Positions 17,287 to 26,114 of a stretch of DNA of 64,000 nt are shown piece after piece (positions within the stretch are counted from its first letter, which is position 1; every line of letters starts with the position of its first letter). The notes under the pieces were generated by a model. The model did no database searches and was not told the DNA's origin. It saw only the letters and a program-made list of their open reading frames with translations. Origin of the DNA: Bradyrhizobium sp. dw_411 (GTDB lineage Bacteria; Pseudomonadota; Alphaproteobacteria; Rhizobiales; Xanthobacteraceae); NCBI RefSeq assembly GCF_018449695.1, contig NZ_JAAVUY010000004.1, forward strand, positions 186,001 to 250,000, given 5' to 3'. A program made the position numbers and the translations under genes.

Positions 17287-18159
17287 ATGCCCGATCGAGT
17301 CACCAGGGCCGTAGCAGGTAAGGCCGGAACCAACGCTGCGGCGCTTTACTTCGGCGAGGTGATGCATGCGCGCTTGAAGCCGGTGGGACATCGTTTCAGT
17401 TATCGCGTGATGAGCTTGCTGATAGATCTCGACCGGCTCAGGGATGCCGACCGCCAATCCCCGTTGTTCGGCGTCAACCGGACCGCGCTCTATAGTTTCA
17501 ACGAGGCCGATCATGGCGAGCGCAACGGATCGAGCCTGCGCGCCTATGCGCAGCGCTGCGCGGCGGAGCGTGGCATCGATCTGACCGGCGGGCGCGTGCT
17601 GCTGCTGTGCTATCCCCGCCTGCTGGGCTACGCCTTCAATCCGCTGTCGGTCTATTTCTGCTACCGCGCGGACGGCAGCCTTGCCCTGCTCATCTATGAA
17701 GTGCGCAACACCTTCGGCGATATCCATAGCTACGCCCTGGCCGTGAAACCGGATGAGGTCAGCGATGCCGGCGTCCGGCAACAGCAGGACAAGCTGTTTT
17801 ACGTCTCGCCCTTCATCGAAATGGCGATGCACTATCATTTCCGGGTGTCACCGCCGGCCGATGACGTCAAACTGCGCATCCTTGAGACCGACCGCGAGGG
17901 CCCGCTGCTCGCCGCGACCTTCCATGGCCGCCGCCACGCTTTGACCACGGCGGCGCTGCTGCGCGCGTTCTTCTCGCTGCCGCTCGTGACCTTCAAGATC
18001 GTCGCGGCGATCCATTGGGAAGCGTTGCGGCTCTGGCTCAAGGGCGCACGTCTGGTGCCGCGAGCCGATACCGCACCTGCGAAAGCTGCCTCCAATACCA
18101 GCTTGGCGATTGACCGACGTGCTGATTATACTCGGAGGCAGAACCACCTCATCCCGTGA
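17287..18159 (+). CDS. DUF1365 family protein
   Basis: 290 residues. Conserved family elements are visible: the N-terminal YFGEVMHARLKPVGHRFSYRV, LLCYPRLLGYAFNPLSVYFCY in the middle, and FYVSPFIEMAMHYHFR. A Leu/Phe-rich segment near 225-250 may be a membrane contact. DUF1365 has no fixed biochemical role but is almost always encoded between the FAD protein and CFA synthase, as here, implying a joint role in membrane lipid modification. Its TGA overlaps the GTG start of the next gene. Confidence 0.88.
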   Translation: MPDRVTRAVAGKAGTNAAALYFGEVMHARLKPVGHRFSYRVMSLLIDLDRLRDADRQSPLFGVNRTALYSFNEADHGERNGSSLRAYAQRCAAERGIDLTGGRVLLLCYPRLLGYAFNPLSVYFCYRADGSLALLIYEVRNTFGDIHSYALAVKPDEVSDAGVRQQQDKLFYVSPFIEMAMHYHFRVSPPADDVKLRILETDREGPLLAATFHGRRHALTTAALLRAFFSLPLVTFKIVAAIHWEALRLWLKGARLVPRADTAPAKAASNTSLAIDRRADYTRRQNHLIP

Positions 18160-19397
18160 GTTCGCGAATGTCTGCGCCGATTTGCATAACACCCGACAAT
18201 ATCGACCGGGCGCTGCCCGATCTGCCCCGCCTGGTTCGACTGGCCATCGGCTTCGGTTCACGGCTGCGGCGCGGAACGCTTGATGTCACCCTCCCCGACG
18301 GCCGGACGGTACGGCTCGGCGGCGTGGAGCCCGGGCCGTCTGCTGCGATGACGCTTTCCAATTATGGCTTTGCGTCGCGGCTCCTCAACAGCGGCGATAT
18401 CGGCATCGCCGAGGCCTATCTGCACGGCGAATGGGACACCCCGGACCTGACGCAGTTTCTCTATCTCTTCTGCGTCAATCACGATCTCATTCAGGCGATG
18501 CTGAACGACAAGCCGCTGATGCGCTTCCTCCAGATCGTCCGGCACTGGTTCAACCGCAACACCAAGCGGCAGGCGCGCCGGAACATCTACGCGCATTACG
18601 ACATCGGCAACGCGTTTTATTCGGCGTGGCTCGATCCGAGCATGACCTATTCTTCCGGGCTGTTCGAGGAAGACACGCCGGATTTGACCGCGGCGCAAAC
18701 CAACAAATACCGCAGGCTTGCTGAAGCGATCGACCTGAAGCCCGGCCAGAAACTTCTGGAGATCGGATGCGGATGGGGCGGCTTTGCCGAATTCGCCGCC
18801 AAAACCTTCGGCGCCAAGGTGGTCGGGTTGACCATCAGCAAGGAACAGCGGGATTTTGCACAGAAGCGGATCAGCGACGCCGGCCTGAACGAAAAGGTCG
18901 AAATCCGCCTGCAGGATTATCGCGACGAGCGCGACCGGTATGATCGCATCGCTTCGATCGAAATGATCGAGGCGGTTGGGGAACAGTTCTGGCCGAAATA
19001 TTTCTCGCAGTTGCGTGACCGGCTTTTGCCTGGTGGCTTCGCCGGCATTCAGGCCATTACCATCCAGGACAACTTGTTCCAGACCTATCGGCGCGAAGTC
19101 GACTTCATCCAGCGCTACGTTTTTCCAGGCGGAATGCTGCCCTCGCCGCAGATCCTCAAGTCGCTCGGCGAGCGATTTGGTGTTCCTGTTATCCGGGAGC
19201 GCATTTTTGGGCAAGATTATGCCAAGACACTGGCGATCTGGCGAAGTAATTTCCGCGCCGCATGGCCGAACCTGATGCCCTCGGGTTTCGACGATCGGTT
19301 CCGGCGGCTATGGGAATACTACCTCGCCTACTGCGAAGCCGGATTCCTGTCGGGAAATATCGACGTTCGCCAGGTGGTGTTCGCGAAATCGAGTTAA
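18156..19397 (+). CDS. cfa: Cyclopropane-fatty-acyl-phospholipid synthase
   Basis: 413 residues (from GTG 18156; ATG 18168 gives 409). SAM-binding motif LLEIGCGWGGFAEFAA lies at about 200-215, preceded by the NIYAHYDIGNAFYSAWLD motif and followed by IEMIEAVGEQFWPKYF and LAIWR. The C-terminal YYLAYCEAGF carries the conserved Cys region. The enzyme methylenates cis double bonds of phospholipid acyl chains using SAM, acting on the inner membrane surface. The length and order match the alphaproteobacterial amine oxidase/DUF1365/CFA set; the paralogues in such operons may make modified products instead of plain cyclopropanes. Confidence 0.93.
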   Translation: MSSRMSAPICITPDNIDRALPDLPRLVRLAIGFGSRLRRGTLDVTLPDGRTVRLGGVEPGPSAAMTLSNYGFASRLLNSGDIGIAEAYLHGEWDTPDLTQFLYLFCVNHDLIQAMLNDKPLMRFLQIVRHWFNRNTKRQARRNIYAHYDIGNAFYSAWLDPSMTYSSGLFEEDTPDLTAAQTNKYRRLAEAIDLKPGQKLLEIGCGWGGFAEFAAKTFGAKVVGLTISKEQRDFAQKRISDAGLNEKVEIRLQDYRDERDRYDRIASIEMIEAVGEQFWPKYFSQLRDRLLPGGFAGIQAITIQDNLFQTYRREVDFIQRYVFPGGMLPSPQILKSLGERFGVPVIRERIFGQDYAKTLAIWRSNFRAAWPNLMPSGFDDRFRRLWEYYLAYCEAGFLSGNIDVRQVVFAKSS

Positions 19398-19499
19398 CCG
19401 CGCTTCGCCGCGCTCATCCCACCTCGCCCTCGGCTTGTGCCCCCCGCGGGGGTCCACTAGGGTCGCTCAGAGATTGAGCAACAACTGGCATTTCCGCAG

Positions 19500-20537
19500 A
19501 TGACCATCAACAACGACGTCGTTGAAGCGATCGGCAATACGCCGCTGATCAAGCTGAAGCGGGCTTCCGAAGCGACCGGCTGCACCATTCTTGGCAAGGC
19601 GGAGTTCATGAACCCCGGCCAGTCCGTCAAGGATCGCGCCGCGCTGTTCATCATCCGCGATGCGATCAAGCGCGGCAAATTATGGCCGGGCGGCGCCGTG
19701 GTCGAAGGCACCGCGGGGAATACCGGCATCGGTCTCGCGCTGGTCGCCAACGCGTTGGGTTACCGCACCGTGATCGTGATTCCGAACACGCAGAGCCAGG
19801 AAAAGAAGGACATGCTGCGGCTGTGCGGCGCGCAATTGATCGAAGTGCCCGCGGTGCCCTATTCCAATCCGAACAATTACGTAAAACTGTCGGGTCGCCT
19901 CGCCGAACAACTGGCGAAGACCGAGTCCAACGGCGCGATCTGGGCCAATCAGTTCGACAATGTCGCCAACCGTCAGGCGCATATTGAAACGACGGCGCCG
20001 GAAATCTGGGAACAGACCGGCGGCAAGGTCGACGGTTTCGTGGCATCGGTCGGCTCAGGCGGCACGCTTGCCGGGGTCTCGATTGGCCTGAAGAAAATGA
20101 ATCCCAAAATTCGCGTCGTGCTCGCCGATCCCATGGGCTCGGCGCTGTACAATTATTACAAGCACGGCGTGCTCAAATCGGAGGGCTCCTCGATCACCGA
20201 AGGCATCGGTCAGGGCCGCGTGACCGCCAACCTCGAGGGCGCGGTTATCGATGATGCCTACCAGATCAGCGATGACGAAGCTGTCCCGATCATCTTCGAC
20301 CTGCTCGAACATGAGGGGCTTTGCCTGGGCGGTTCGACCGGCATCAACATCGCCGGCGCCATTCGCTTGGCCAAAGACCTTGGACCGGGCCACACCATCG
20401 TGACCGTGCTGTGCGACTACGGCACCCGCTACCAGTCAAAGCTGTTCAATCCTGAGTTCATGCGCTCCAAGAACCTGCCGGTGCCGGACTGGCTGGAGCA
20501 GCGCAGCACGATCAATGTGCCGTTTGAGAAGGTGTGA
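19500..20537 (+). CDS. cysK: Cysteine synthase (CysK-like, PLP)
   Basis: 345 residues. PLP Lys is in NPGQSVKDRAA (about K44). VEGTAGNTGIGLA binds the phosphate-proximal acetylserine site, GSGGTLAG binds PLP phosphate, and GGSTGIN lies near the C-terminus. It should convert O-acetylserine and sulfide to cysteine in the cytosol. At 345 residues it is longer than standard CysK (about 310-320), with a C-terminal extension after the last core strand, a variant common in rhizobia. A GC-rich palindrome (CCCCCGCGGGGG near 19440-19455) lies in its leader. The Shine-Dalgarno site is weak. Confidence 0.88.
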   Translation: MTINNDVVEAIGNTPLIKLKRASEATGCTILGKAEFMNPGQSVKDRAALFIIRDAIKRGKLWPGGAVVEGTAGNTGIGLALVANALGYRTVIVIPNTQSQEKKDMLRLCGAQLIEVPAVPYSNPNNYVKLSGRLAEQLAKTESNGAIWANQFDNVANRQAHIETTAPEIWEQTGGKVDGFVASVGSGGTLAGVSIGLKKMNPKIRVVLADPMGSALYNYYKHGVLKSEGSSITEGIGQGRVTANLEGAVIDDAYQISDDEAVPIIFDLLEHEGLCLGGSTGINIAGAIRLAKDLGPGHTIVTVLCDYGTRYQSKLFNPEFMRSKNLPVPDWLEQRSTINVPFEKV

Positions 20538-20552
20538 TCCGGCACAGCCGTC

Positions 20553-21095
20553 CTAGAAGGCACGCCTGCCGAATCCCGCCCCTGCCCCGCGCGCGAGGCG
20601 CACGGCAGCGACCGAAGCCGCGCCACTATTCTGCGAAGCAGTTTCCGGCATTCTCGGCGGCGTCGCGTCAAACGTCGGCTCTTCATCGTCACCGCTCGGC
20701 CAGAACAACAGGGCCAGAAATAACGCCGCGTTGAACAAAAGGCCGACGATCGTCCCCTGATGCTCCGGCCCGAGCGACCACGCCGGGATCTTGCCCGCGA
20801 TGAGTTTATCGACGACGACGATCGCGATCCACATCGGAATGACGCAGACGGGGTCCCACCCGATATCCCTGATGCGCATCGACTGCAACGTGAAGCTCAT
20901 CCCGGCAAAGAACGCAATGGCGATGAGCGTGGGCCAACCCATCAAGTCCGCGGGCGAAATCGGTTGTCCCGGACGATAGGCATGGCCGGCAATAACGAAA
21001 CAAACGACGGTCATCAGAACGGCGAGACCGATCGTGGCCAGGAAATAATGCAGCCGGCCGAGACGCGCATTGAAACCGAACAGGAAGCCCAGCAT
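20553..21095 (-). CDS. DUF805 inner-membrane protein
   Basis: 180 residues. The opening FNARLGRLHYFLATIGL matches the DUF805 start (a basic Arg-Xaa-Xaa-Tyr/Phe/Trp motif before the first helix). Four hydrophobic helices follow, with RIRDIGWDPVCVIPMW between helices 2 and 3 typical of the family. The C-terminal 45 residues are a Pro/Ala/Arg-rich cytosolic tail. Its function is unknown. It is convergent with the cysK-like gene, 15 bp apart. Confidence 0.82.
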   Translation of the reverse strand: MLGFLFGFNARLGRLHYFLATIGLAVLMTVVCFVIAGHAYRPGQPISPADLMGWPTLIAIAFFAGMSFTLQSMRIRDIGWDPVCVIPMWIAIVVVDKLIAGKIPAWSLGPEHQGTIVGLLFNAALFLALLFWPSGDDEEPTFDATPPRMPETASQNSGAASVAAVRLARGAGAGFGRRAF

Positions 21096-21241
21096 GGATA
21101 GCTCCTTTTCGAGCTAGCCTTGCATGACTTGCTTTCGGAGCGATGAACGGCTGCCGATGCAAATCCGGCTATGGTTTCCAACGACCTTCCGGGATGATTA
21201 AAGCCAGCGCCAATGCCGGCTTGAACGGCCCTGATGCCTGC

Positions 21242-21988
21242 TCAGCGCAATATCTGGCTAAGGAACAGCTTGGTCCGTGCGTGCTGCGGATTGGCGAAGA
21301 AGTTTTCAGGCGTGTTGGCCTCGATGATCTGGCCTGCATCCATGAAGACGATACGGTCAGCGACTTCGCGCGCAAATCCCATTTCGTGGGTGACGACGAG
21401 CATGGTCATGCCCTCATTGGCGAGATCGACCATGGTATCCAGCACTTCCTTGACCATTTCGGGATCCAGCGCCGAGGTCGGCTCGTCGAACAGCATGACC
21501 TTCGGATTCATGGTCAAAGCACGGGCGATCGCGACGCGCTGTTGCTGACCGCCGGACATCTGGCCCGGATATTTGTTCGCCTGCTGCGGAATCTTGACGC
21601 GCTCGAGATATTTCATTGCCGCCGCCTCGGCGTCCTTCTTCGGAATATTGCGCACCCAGATCGGCGCCAGCGTGCAGTTCTCCAGCACGGTCAGATGCGG
21701 AAACAGATTAAAGCTCTGGAACACCATGCCGACCTCGCGCCGGACGTCGTCGACGCGGCGCAAATTCGGTCCAAGTTCGATGCCGTCGACAACGATCCGG
21801 CCTTCCTGAAATTCCTCCAGCGCGTTGATGCAGCGGATCAGCGTCGATTTGCCCGAACCCGAAGGACCGCAGATCACGATGCGCTCCCCCTTCGTCACAT
21901 CGAGATCGATGTCGCGCAGCACATGAAAATCGCCGTACCATTTGTTGAGGCCGGAAATGCCGACGATCGGGTTCTCGGTCATGGTCAT
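21242..21988 (-). CDS. aapP: General L-amino acid ABC transporter ATP-binding protein AapP
   Basis: 248 residues. Walker [11 protein letters not shown]-loop [13 protein letters not shown], signature [15 protein letters not shown], Walker [13 protein letters not shown] and the H-loop [11 protein letters not shown] are all intact and typical of the polar-amino-acid (GlnQ/AapP) ATPases. It energises uptake through AapQ/AapM. It is the last gene of the leftward aapJQMP operon, four bases after aapM. Confidence 0.95.
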   Translation of the reverse strand: MTMTENPIVGISGLNKWYGDFHVLRDIDLDVTKGERIVICGPSGSGKSTLIRCINALEEFQEGRIVVDGIELGPNLRRVDDVRREVGMVFQSFNLFPHLTVLENCTLAPIWVRNIPKKDAEAAAMKYLERVKIPQQANKYPGQMSGGQQQRVAIARALTMNPKVMLFDEPTSALDPEMVKEVLDTMVDLANEGMTMLVVTHEMGFAREVADRIVFMDAGQIIEANTPENFFANPQHARTKLFLSQILR

Positions 21989-21992
21989 CTAC

Positions 21993-23516
21993 TCAATTTT
22001 GCCGGTGCGCGTTCAGCCGGTGCTCGACGAACTGCGAATAGCGGGACATCGCAAAACAGAAAGCGAAATAAATCATTCCGGTGAAGGCGAAGCCCGTAAA
22101 CAGCGTCGTCGGCGTCGCCCAGACCGGATCGGCGAACGACGCCCGCAACTGCCCGAGCAGATCGAACAGCGCGACAATCGAGACCAGGGAGGTGTCCTTG
22201 AACAGGCCGATGAAGCTGTTGACGAGACCGGGAATGACGTGCCGCAAGGCTTGCGGCATCACGATCAGCGACGTCGTCTTCCCCCAGGACAGACCGAGCG
22301 CGGCCGCCGCCTCGCCCTGCCCGCGCGGAATTGCCAGCAAACCGCCTCGGATCACTTCGGCATTATAGGCGCCGGAAAACAATGCGACGCCGATCAGAAC
22401 CCGCATCAGCCCGTCGATCGTGAAACCCGCTGGAACGAACAGCGGCAGCATGTAGGTTGCGAAAAACAGCACGGTTATCAGCGGGACGCCGCGCCATAAT
22501 TCGATGAACGCGATCGAGAAAACCCGGATCAATGGAATCGTCGAGCGACGCCCCAACGCCAACGCGATTCCGATCGGCATCGAGCTGACGATGCCGGTGA
22601 CCGACACCACCAGCGTGATCAGAAGCCCGCCCCACACTCTGGTGTCGACAACAGGCAATCCGCCACGGTCCAGCCCCATCACCGCGATCACGATGCCGGT
22701 GCCGGCAAAAATCAAAAGACTGACGATCAGCGATCGCCATCCGGTGCGAACGCCGCCGTTCAACACAAACACCGAAATCGAAGCAATGGCCGCGGTGACG
22801 GCGAAATCGGTCCATACCGGACGACTGGACGCCTGGATTTGGTCGCGAAGCCAGATCAGCGGCCAGACAACATAGGAAACGGCGATGCTGAACAGCATGA
22901 TCAGCTTGCCGAGCGCTTGCAGCAGCGGCCCAACCAGCGCCGTCGTCTCGCCCACACTTGCGACCTTGCGCCCAGCCTCGCCGATGCTGTCCACGAATCC
23001 CGACAACAGGCTGGCGGTCCAGCTGATACCGAAGCCGGCCAACCCACCGCCATGCAGCAGGAAGAACGCAACGATGGGAAACGCCACAAAAAACAGTCCG
23101 GCGTTGAGACTTTTGGCCGGCAGTCGCGGAATCAACAGCGGTAACAGCAAGAGCGCGGCCAGCAGGAACGTCAGATTGACCCGCCAGCGTTCGGGTTCGG
23201 GGTAGAAGCCGTAGATGAATTGGGAGAACTTCGCCTGCACATAAGGCCAGCAGGCGCCAACCACATGTCCGGCGTTCTGCGCCAGACACGCATTGCGGTC
23301 GGTGCCGTGCCAGACCGCATCGACCAGCAGGAATTTGATCGCGGGAATAACAGTGAGCCACAGCAACATAACACTCACAAGCGTGAGCAGGATGTTGGTC
23401 GGCGAATTGAACAGGCGCGTGCGGAGGAATCCAACAAAACCCGTGGTCTTGATTGGCGCGGCGCGCGGCGGGACCAATTCCCCGCGCACAAAGGAGGAGG
23501 CCGCAACATCACTCAT
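21993..23516 (-). CDS. aapM: General L-amino acid ABC transporter permease AapM
   Basis: 507 residues from ATG 23516, which overlaps the aapQ stop as ATGA. The C-terminal 220 residues form the conserved permease core (ELWRGVPLITVLFF, the EAA loop EAAAALGLSWGKTTSLIVMPQALRHVIPG, FIGLFKDTSLVSIV). The N-terminal half has a long periplasmic loop with Cys residues and extra hydrophobic segments. The Rhizobium leguminosarum protein is, from memory, about 385 residues. The extra length lies before the core, around the segment running from FVDSIGEAGRKV to NGGVRTGWRS. Confidence 0.93.
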   Translation of the reverse strand: MSDVAASSFVRGELVPPRAAPIKTTGFVGFLRTRLFNSPTNILLTLVSVMLLWLTVIPAIKFLLVDAVWHGTDRNACLAQNAGHVVGACWPYVQAKFSQFIYGFYPEPERWRVNLTFLLAALLLLPLLIPRLPAKSLNAGLFFVAFPIVAFFLLHGGGLAGFGISWTASLLSGFVDSIGEAGRKVASVGETTALVGPLLQALGKLIMLFSIAVSYVVWPLIWLRDQIQASSRPVWTDFAVTAAIASISVFVLNGGVRTGWRSLIVSLLIFAGTGIVIAVMGLDRGGLPVVDTRVWGGLLITLVVSVTGIVSSMPIGIALALGRRSTIPLIRVFSIAFIELWRGVPLITVLFFATYMLPLFVPAGFTIDGLMRVLIGVALFSGAYNAEVIRGGLLAIPRGQGEAAAALGLSWGKTTSLIVMPQALRHVIPGLVNSFIGLFKDTSLVSIVALFDLLGQLRASFADPVWATPTTLFTGFAFTGMIYFAFCFAMSRYSQFVEHRLNAHRQN

Positions 23517-24718
23517 GCACCCAAGCTCCGGCCGATCCGCCATCCGTAGAAACTCATGATCGCGCTGGTCACTAGCGAAATCAGCAGATACACGCCCATG
23601 GTGATCGCGATGATTTCAATGGCCTGCCCGGTCTGGCTCAACGTCGTTCCCGCAAACACCGAAAACAGATCGGGATAACCGATCGCGACCGCCAGCGACG
23701 AGTTCTTGGTGAGGTTCAGATATTGGTTGGTCAGCGGCGGCAGAATAACGCGCAGCGCCTGCGGCACCACGATCAGCCGCAAGGTCGTACCGCGACTGAG
23801 GCCGAGCGAAGACCCTGCTTCCAACTGCCCCTTATGGACCGACAGGATACCGGCACGCACGATCTCGGCAATGAAGGCCGCGGTATAGATCGACAGCGCC
23901 AGCGTCAGTGCCACGAATTCGGGAATGACACGTGAGCCGCCGGAAAAATTGAAACCCTTGAGTTCGGGCATTTCAAACGTGACAGGCGCCCCGAACGCCA
24001 GCGAAGCGAGTAACGGCAGGCCGATCAGCAGGCCCAATGCATATGGCCATACCCGGATCAGCCGGCCACTCTCGAACAGTTGACGGCGCGCATAATAGCG
24101 CAGCCCCCACGTCACCACGATCGCGATCAGGATCGCGAGCGCGAACGACTCCAGACCGGCAGCGCCGATCGGCTTTGGAATGACCAGGCCACGATTACTG
24201 AGAAAGAAACTACCGAATAAAGAGATGCTCTGCCGCGGGTTCGGCAACACGCCGAGCACGGCGAGGTACCAGAACAGGATCTGGAACAGCAGCGGCAGGT
24301 TGCGCACCAATTCCACATAGCCGCCCGAGATGCGCGCAACCAGCCAGTTCGGCGACAGCCGGCCGAGCCCGACGATAAATCCGATCAAGGTGGCGAAGAA
24401 GATGCCGATGATCGCGACCAGCAACGTGTTGAGCAGGCCGACAAAGAAGACGCGGGTATAGGTATCGGACTGGGTATATGAGATCAGGCTCTGGCTGACG
24501 TCAAAACCCGCGGTGTTCGACAGGAATCCGAAGCCCGAGGTGATCCGCTGCGTTTCCAGATTGGTGCGGGCATTGGCCACGATTTCGTAGCCGATCCAGA
24601 CCAGCACCGCGACGAATATAATCTGGAGGGCAAACCCGCCCCACCCGGCGTGGCCACCGAGCGCGCGCCGCAATTTGACGGCCAGTTGCAGCGGTGGCGC
24701 GCGGGGCTCGATGCTCAT
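23513..24718 (-). CDS. aapQ: General L-amino acid ABC transporter permease AapQ
   Basis: 401 residues, close to the usual length. An N-terminal helix and a large periplasmic loop precede the permease core, which has YVELVRNLPLLFQILFWY and the EAA-type loop EAGSSLGLSRGTTLRLIVVPQALRVILPPLTNQYLNL. It forms the heteromeric membrane channel with AapM. It begins 33 bases after aapJ and overlaps aapM at its stop. Confidence 0.94.
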   Translation of the reverse strand: MSIEPRAPPLQLAVKLRRALGGHAGWGGFALQIIFVAVLVWIGYEIVANARTNLETQRITSGFGFLSNTAGFDVSQSLISYTQSDTYTRVFFVGLLNTLLVAIIGIFFATLIGFIVGLGRLSPNWLVARISGGYVELVRNLPLLFQILFWYLAVLGVLPNPRQSISLFGSFFLSNRGLVIPKPIGAAGLESFALAILIAIVVTWGLRYYARRQLFESGRLIRVWPYALGLLIGLPLLASLAFGAPVTFEMPELKGFNFSGGSRVIPEFVALTLALSIYTAAFIAEIVRAGILSVHKGQLEAGSSLGLSRGTTLRLIVVPQALRVILPPLTNQYLNLTKNSSLAVAIGYPDLFSVFAGTTLSQTGQAIEIIAITMGVYLLISLVTSAIMSFYGWRIGRSLGA

Positions 24719-24750
24719 CGCTGCCGGGGCTTTCGCTGCGCGTGCTTTAA

Positions 24751-25767
24751 TCAGCGGATCGGCGGCGCGTATTGAATTCCGCCCTTGTTCCAGAGCTGGT
24801 TGAGGCCGCGGGCAATCCCGAGTTTTGAGCCGGCGCCGACGTTACGATCGAAAGCTTCACCGTAATTGCCGACCGCCTTGACGATCCGTATCACCCAATC
24901 CTTGGTCAGGCCGAGCTGTTCGCCGAGATTGCCGTCGGTGCCGAAGGCCCGCTTCAGCTCGGGCTTGTCCGACTTGGCCATCTCGTCGACGTTCTTCTGG
25001 GTCACGCCGAGTTCCTCGGCATCGACCATCGCAAACAGCACCCATTTCACCAGATCGAACCATTGATCGTCGCCATGGCGAACCATCGGGCCGAGCGGTT
25101 CCTTCGAGATCACTTCGGGAAGCACCGCATGATCGGCCGGATTGGCCAATTTCAAACGTTCGGCATAGAGCCCTGAAACGTCGGTCGTGTAGACGTCGCA
25201 ACGGCCGGATTCATAAGCCTTGACGGTCTCGTCGGCGCTCGCAAACGCGATCACCTCATACTTCATGTTGTTGCCCTTGAAGTAGTCGGCAAGATTCTGC
25301 TCGGTGGTCGTGCCGGTTTGCACGCACACCGAGGCGCTGTTCAATTCCAGAGCGGAATTGACCTTGAGAGACTTCTTCACGAGAAACCCCTGACCGTCGT
25401 AATAGGTCACGCCGGTAAAGTTGGCGCCGAGCGAGGTATCGCGGGAGAGCGTCCAGGTCGTATTGCGCGACAGGACATCGATTTCGCCGGATTGAAGTGC
25501 GGTAAAACGATCCTTGGCCGACAACGGGACGAATTTCACCTTGGTCGGATCGTTGAAAATGGCGGCCGCCACCGCGCGGCAGATATCGACATCGAGGCCG
25601 GTCCAGTTACCCTTGTCGTCCGGGGACGAGAAGCCCGGCAAGCCCTGGCTTACGCCGCAGGAGACCATGCCGCGGTCCTTGACGGTCTTGAGCGTTTGCG
25701 CCGTAGCAGCCTGGGTCGAAAGGCCGGCGGCAAGGGCAAGGGTGAAGACCAGCGGTACGCGTTTCAT
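24751..25767 (-). CDS. aapJ: General L-amino acid ABC transporter binding protein AapJ
   Basis: 338 residues from MKRVPLVFTLALAAG, giving a signal peptide cleaved near TAQ. The mature start TLKTVKDRGMVSCGVSQGLPGFS and the body motifs (DVDICRAVAAAIF, VKFVPLSAKDRFTALQSGEIDVLSRNTTWTL, VCVQTGTTTEQNL) are characteristic of AapJ/BztA. The single Cys after SCGV is conserved. It is the periplasmic receptor for a broad range of L-amino acids. A longer upstream frame (to 25875) lacks coding character. Confidence 0.95.
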   Translation of the reverse strand: MKRVPLVFTLALAAGLSTQAATAQTLKTVKDRGMVSCGVSQGLPGFSSPDDKGNWTGLDVDICRAVAAAIFNDPTKVKFVPLSAKDRFTALQSGEIDVLSRNTTWTLSRDTSLGANFTGVTYYDGQGFLVKKSLKVNSALELNSASVCVQTGTTTEQNLADYFKGNNMKYEVIAFASADETVKAYESGRCDVYTTDVSGLYAERLKLANPADHAVLPEVISKEPLGPMVRHGDDQWFDLVKWVLFAMVDAEELGVTQKNVDEMAKSDKPELKRAFGTDGNLGEQLGLTKDWVIRIVKAVGNYGEAFDRNVGAGSKLGIARGLNQLWNKGGIQYAPPIR

Positions 25768-26114
25768 GGCAAAGCCTTTCAAGGGTCGTCCGGGCAAGGG
25801 TCGGTCCGGGAATGGTGGCATATCATCGCCTGAGCTGACGGGCCAACCCGACAATCCGACCGGTATCAACGCCATCCTGAAGTGCCAGTTTGACGCGCTG
25901 TCCGGTCAAGCAATGGATCGACGGCCGCGGCAAGCCCCTCAACGTGCGGCGACGGAATAACTGCCGTGCATCACAGAACGACTGGCGAGCCGGGTCAAGG
26001 GGTTGACGCGCGTCTTCCCTGTCCTGTTATTAACGGACCCAGCCGGAATCCACCGCTTCACTGGGCTTTCAAGTCACATCGCGGCTGGTCAATAAATATT
26101 TTGGCGGCAAACAC
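25768..26114. promoter_or_regulatory. Divergent promoter region aapJ / metC
   Basis: 347 bp between the divergent aapJ and metC genes must hold both promoters. On the plus strand, TTGACG near 26003 followed about 17 bp later by GTTATT/TATTAA is a fair sigma-70-like candidate for metC. No clear riboswitch or terminator-antiterminator structure was recognised. The call is positional, with weak motif support. Confidence 0.4.
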
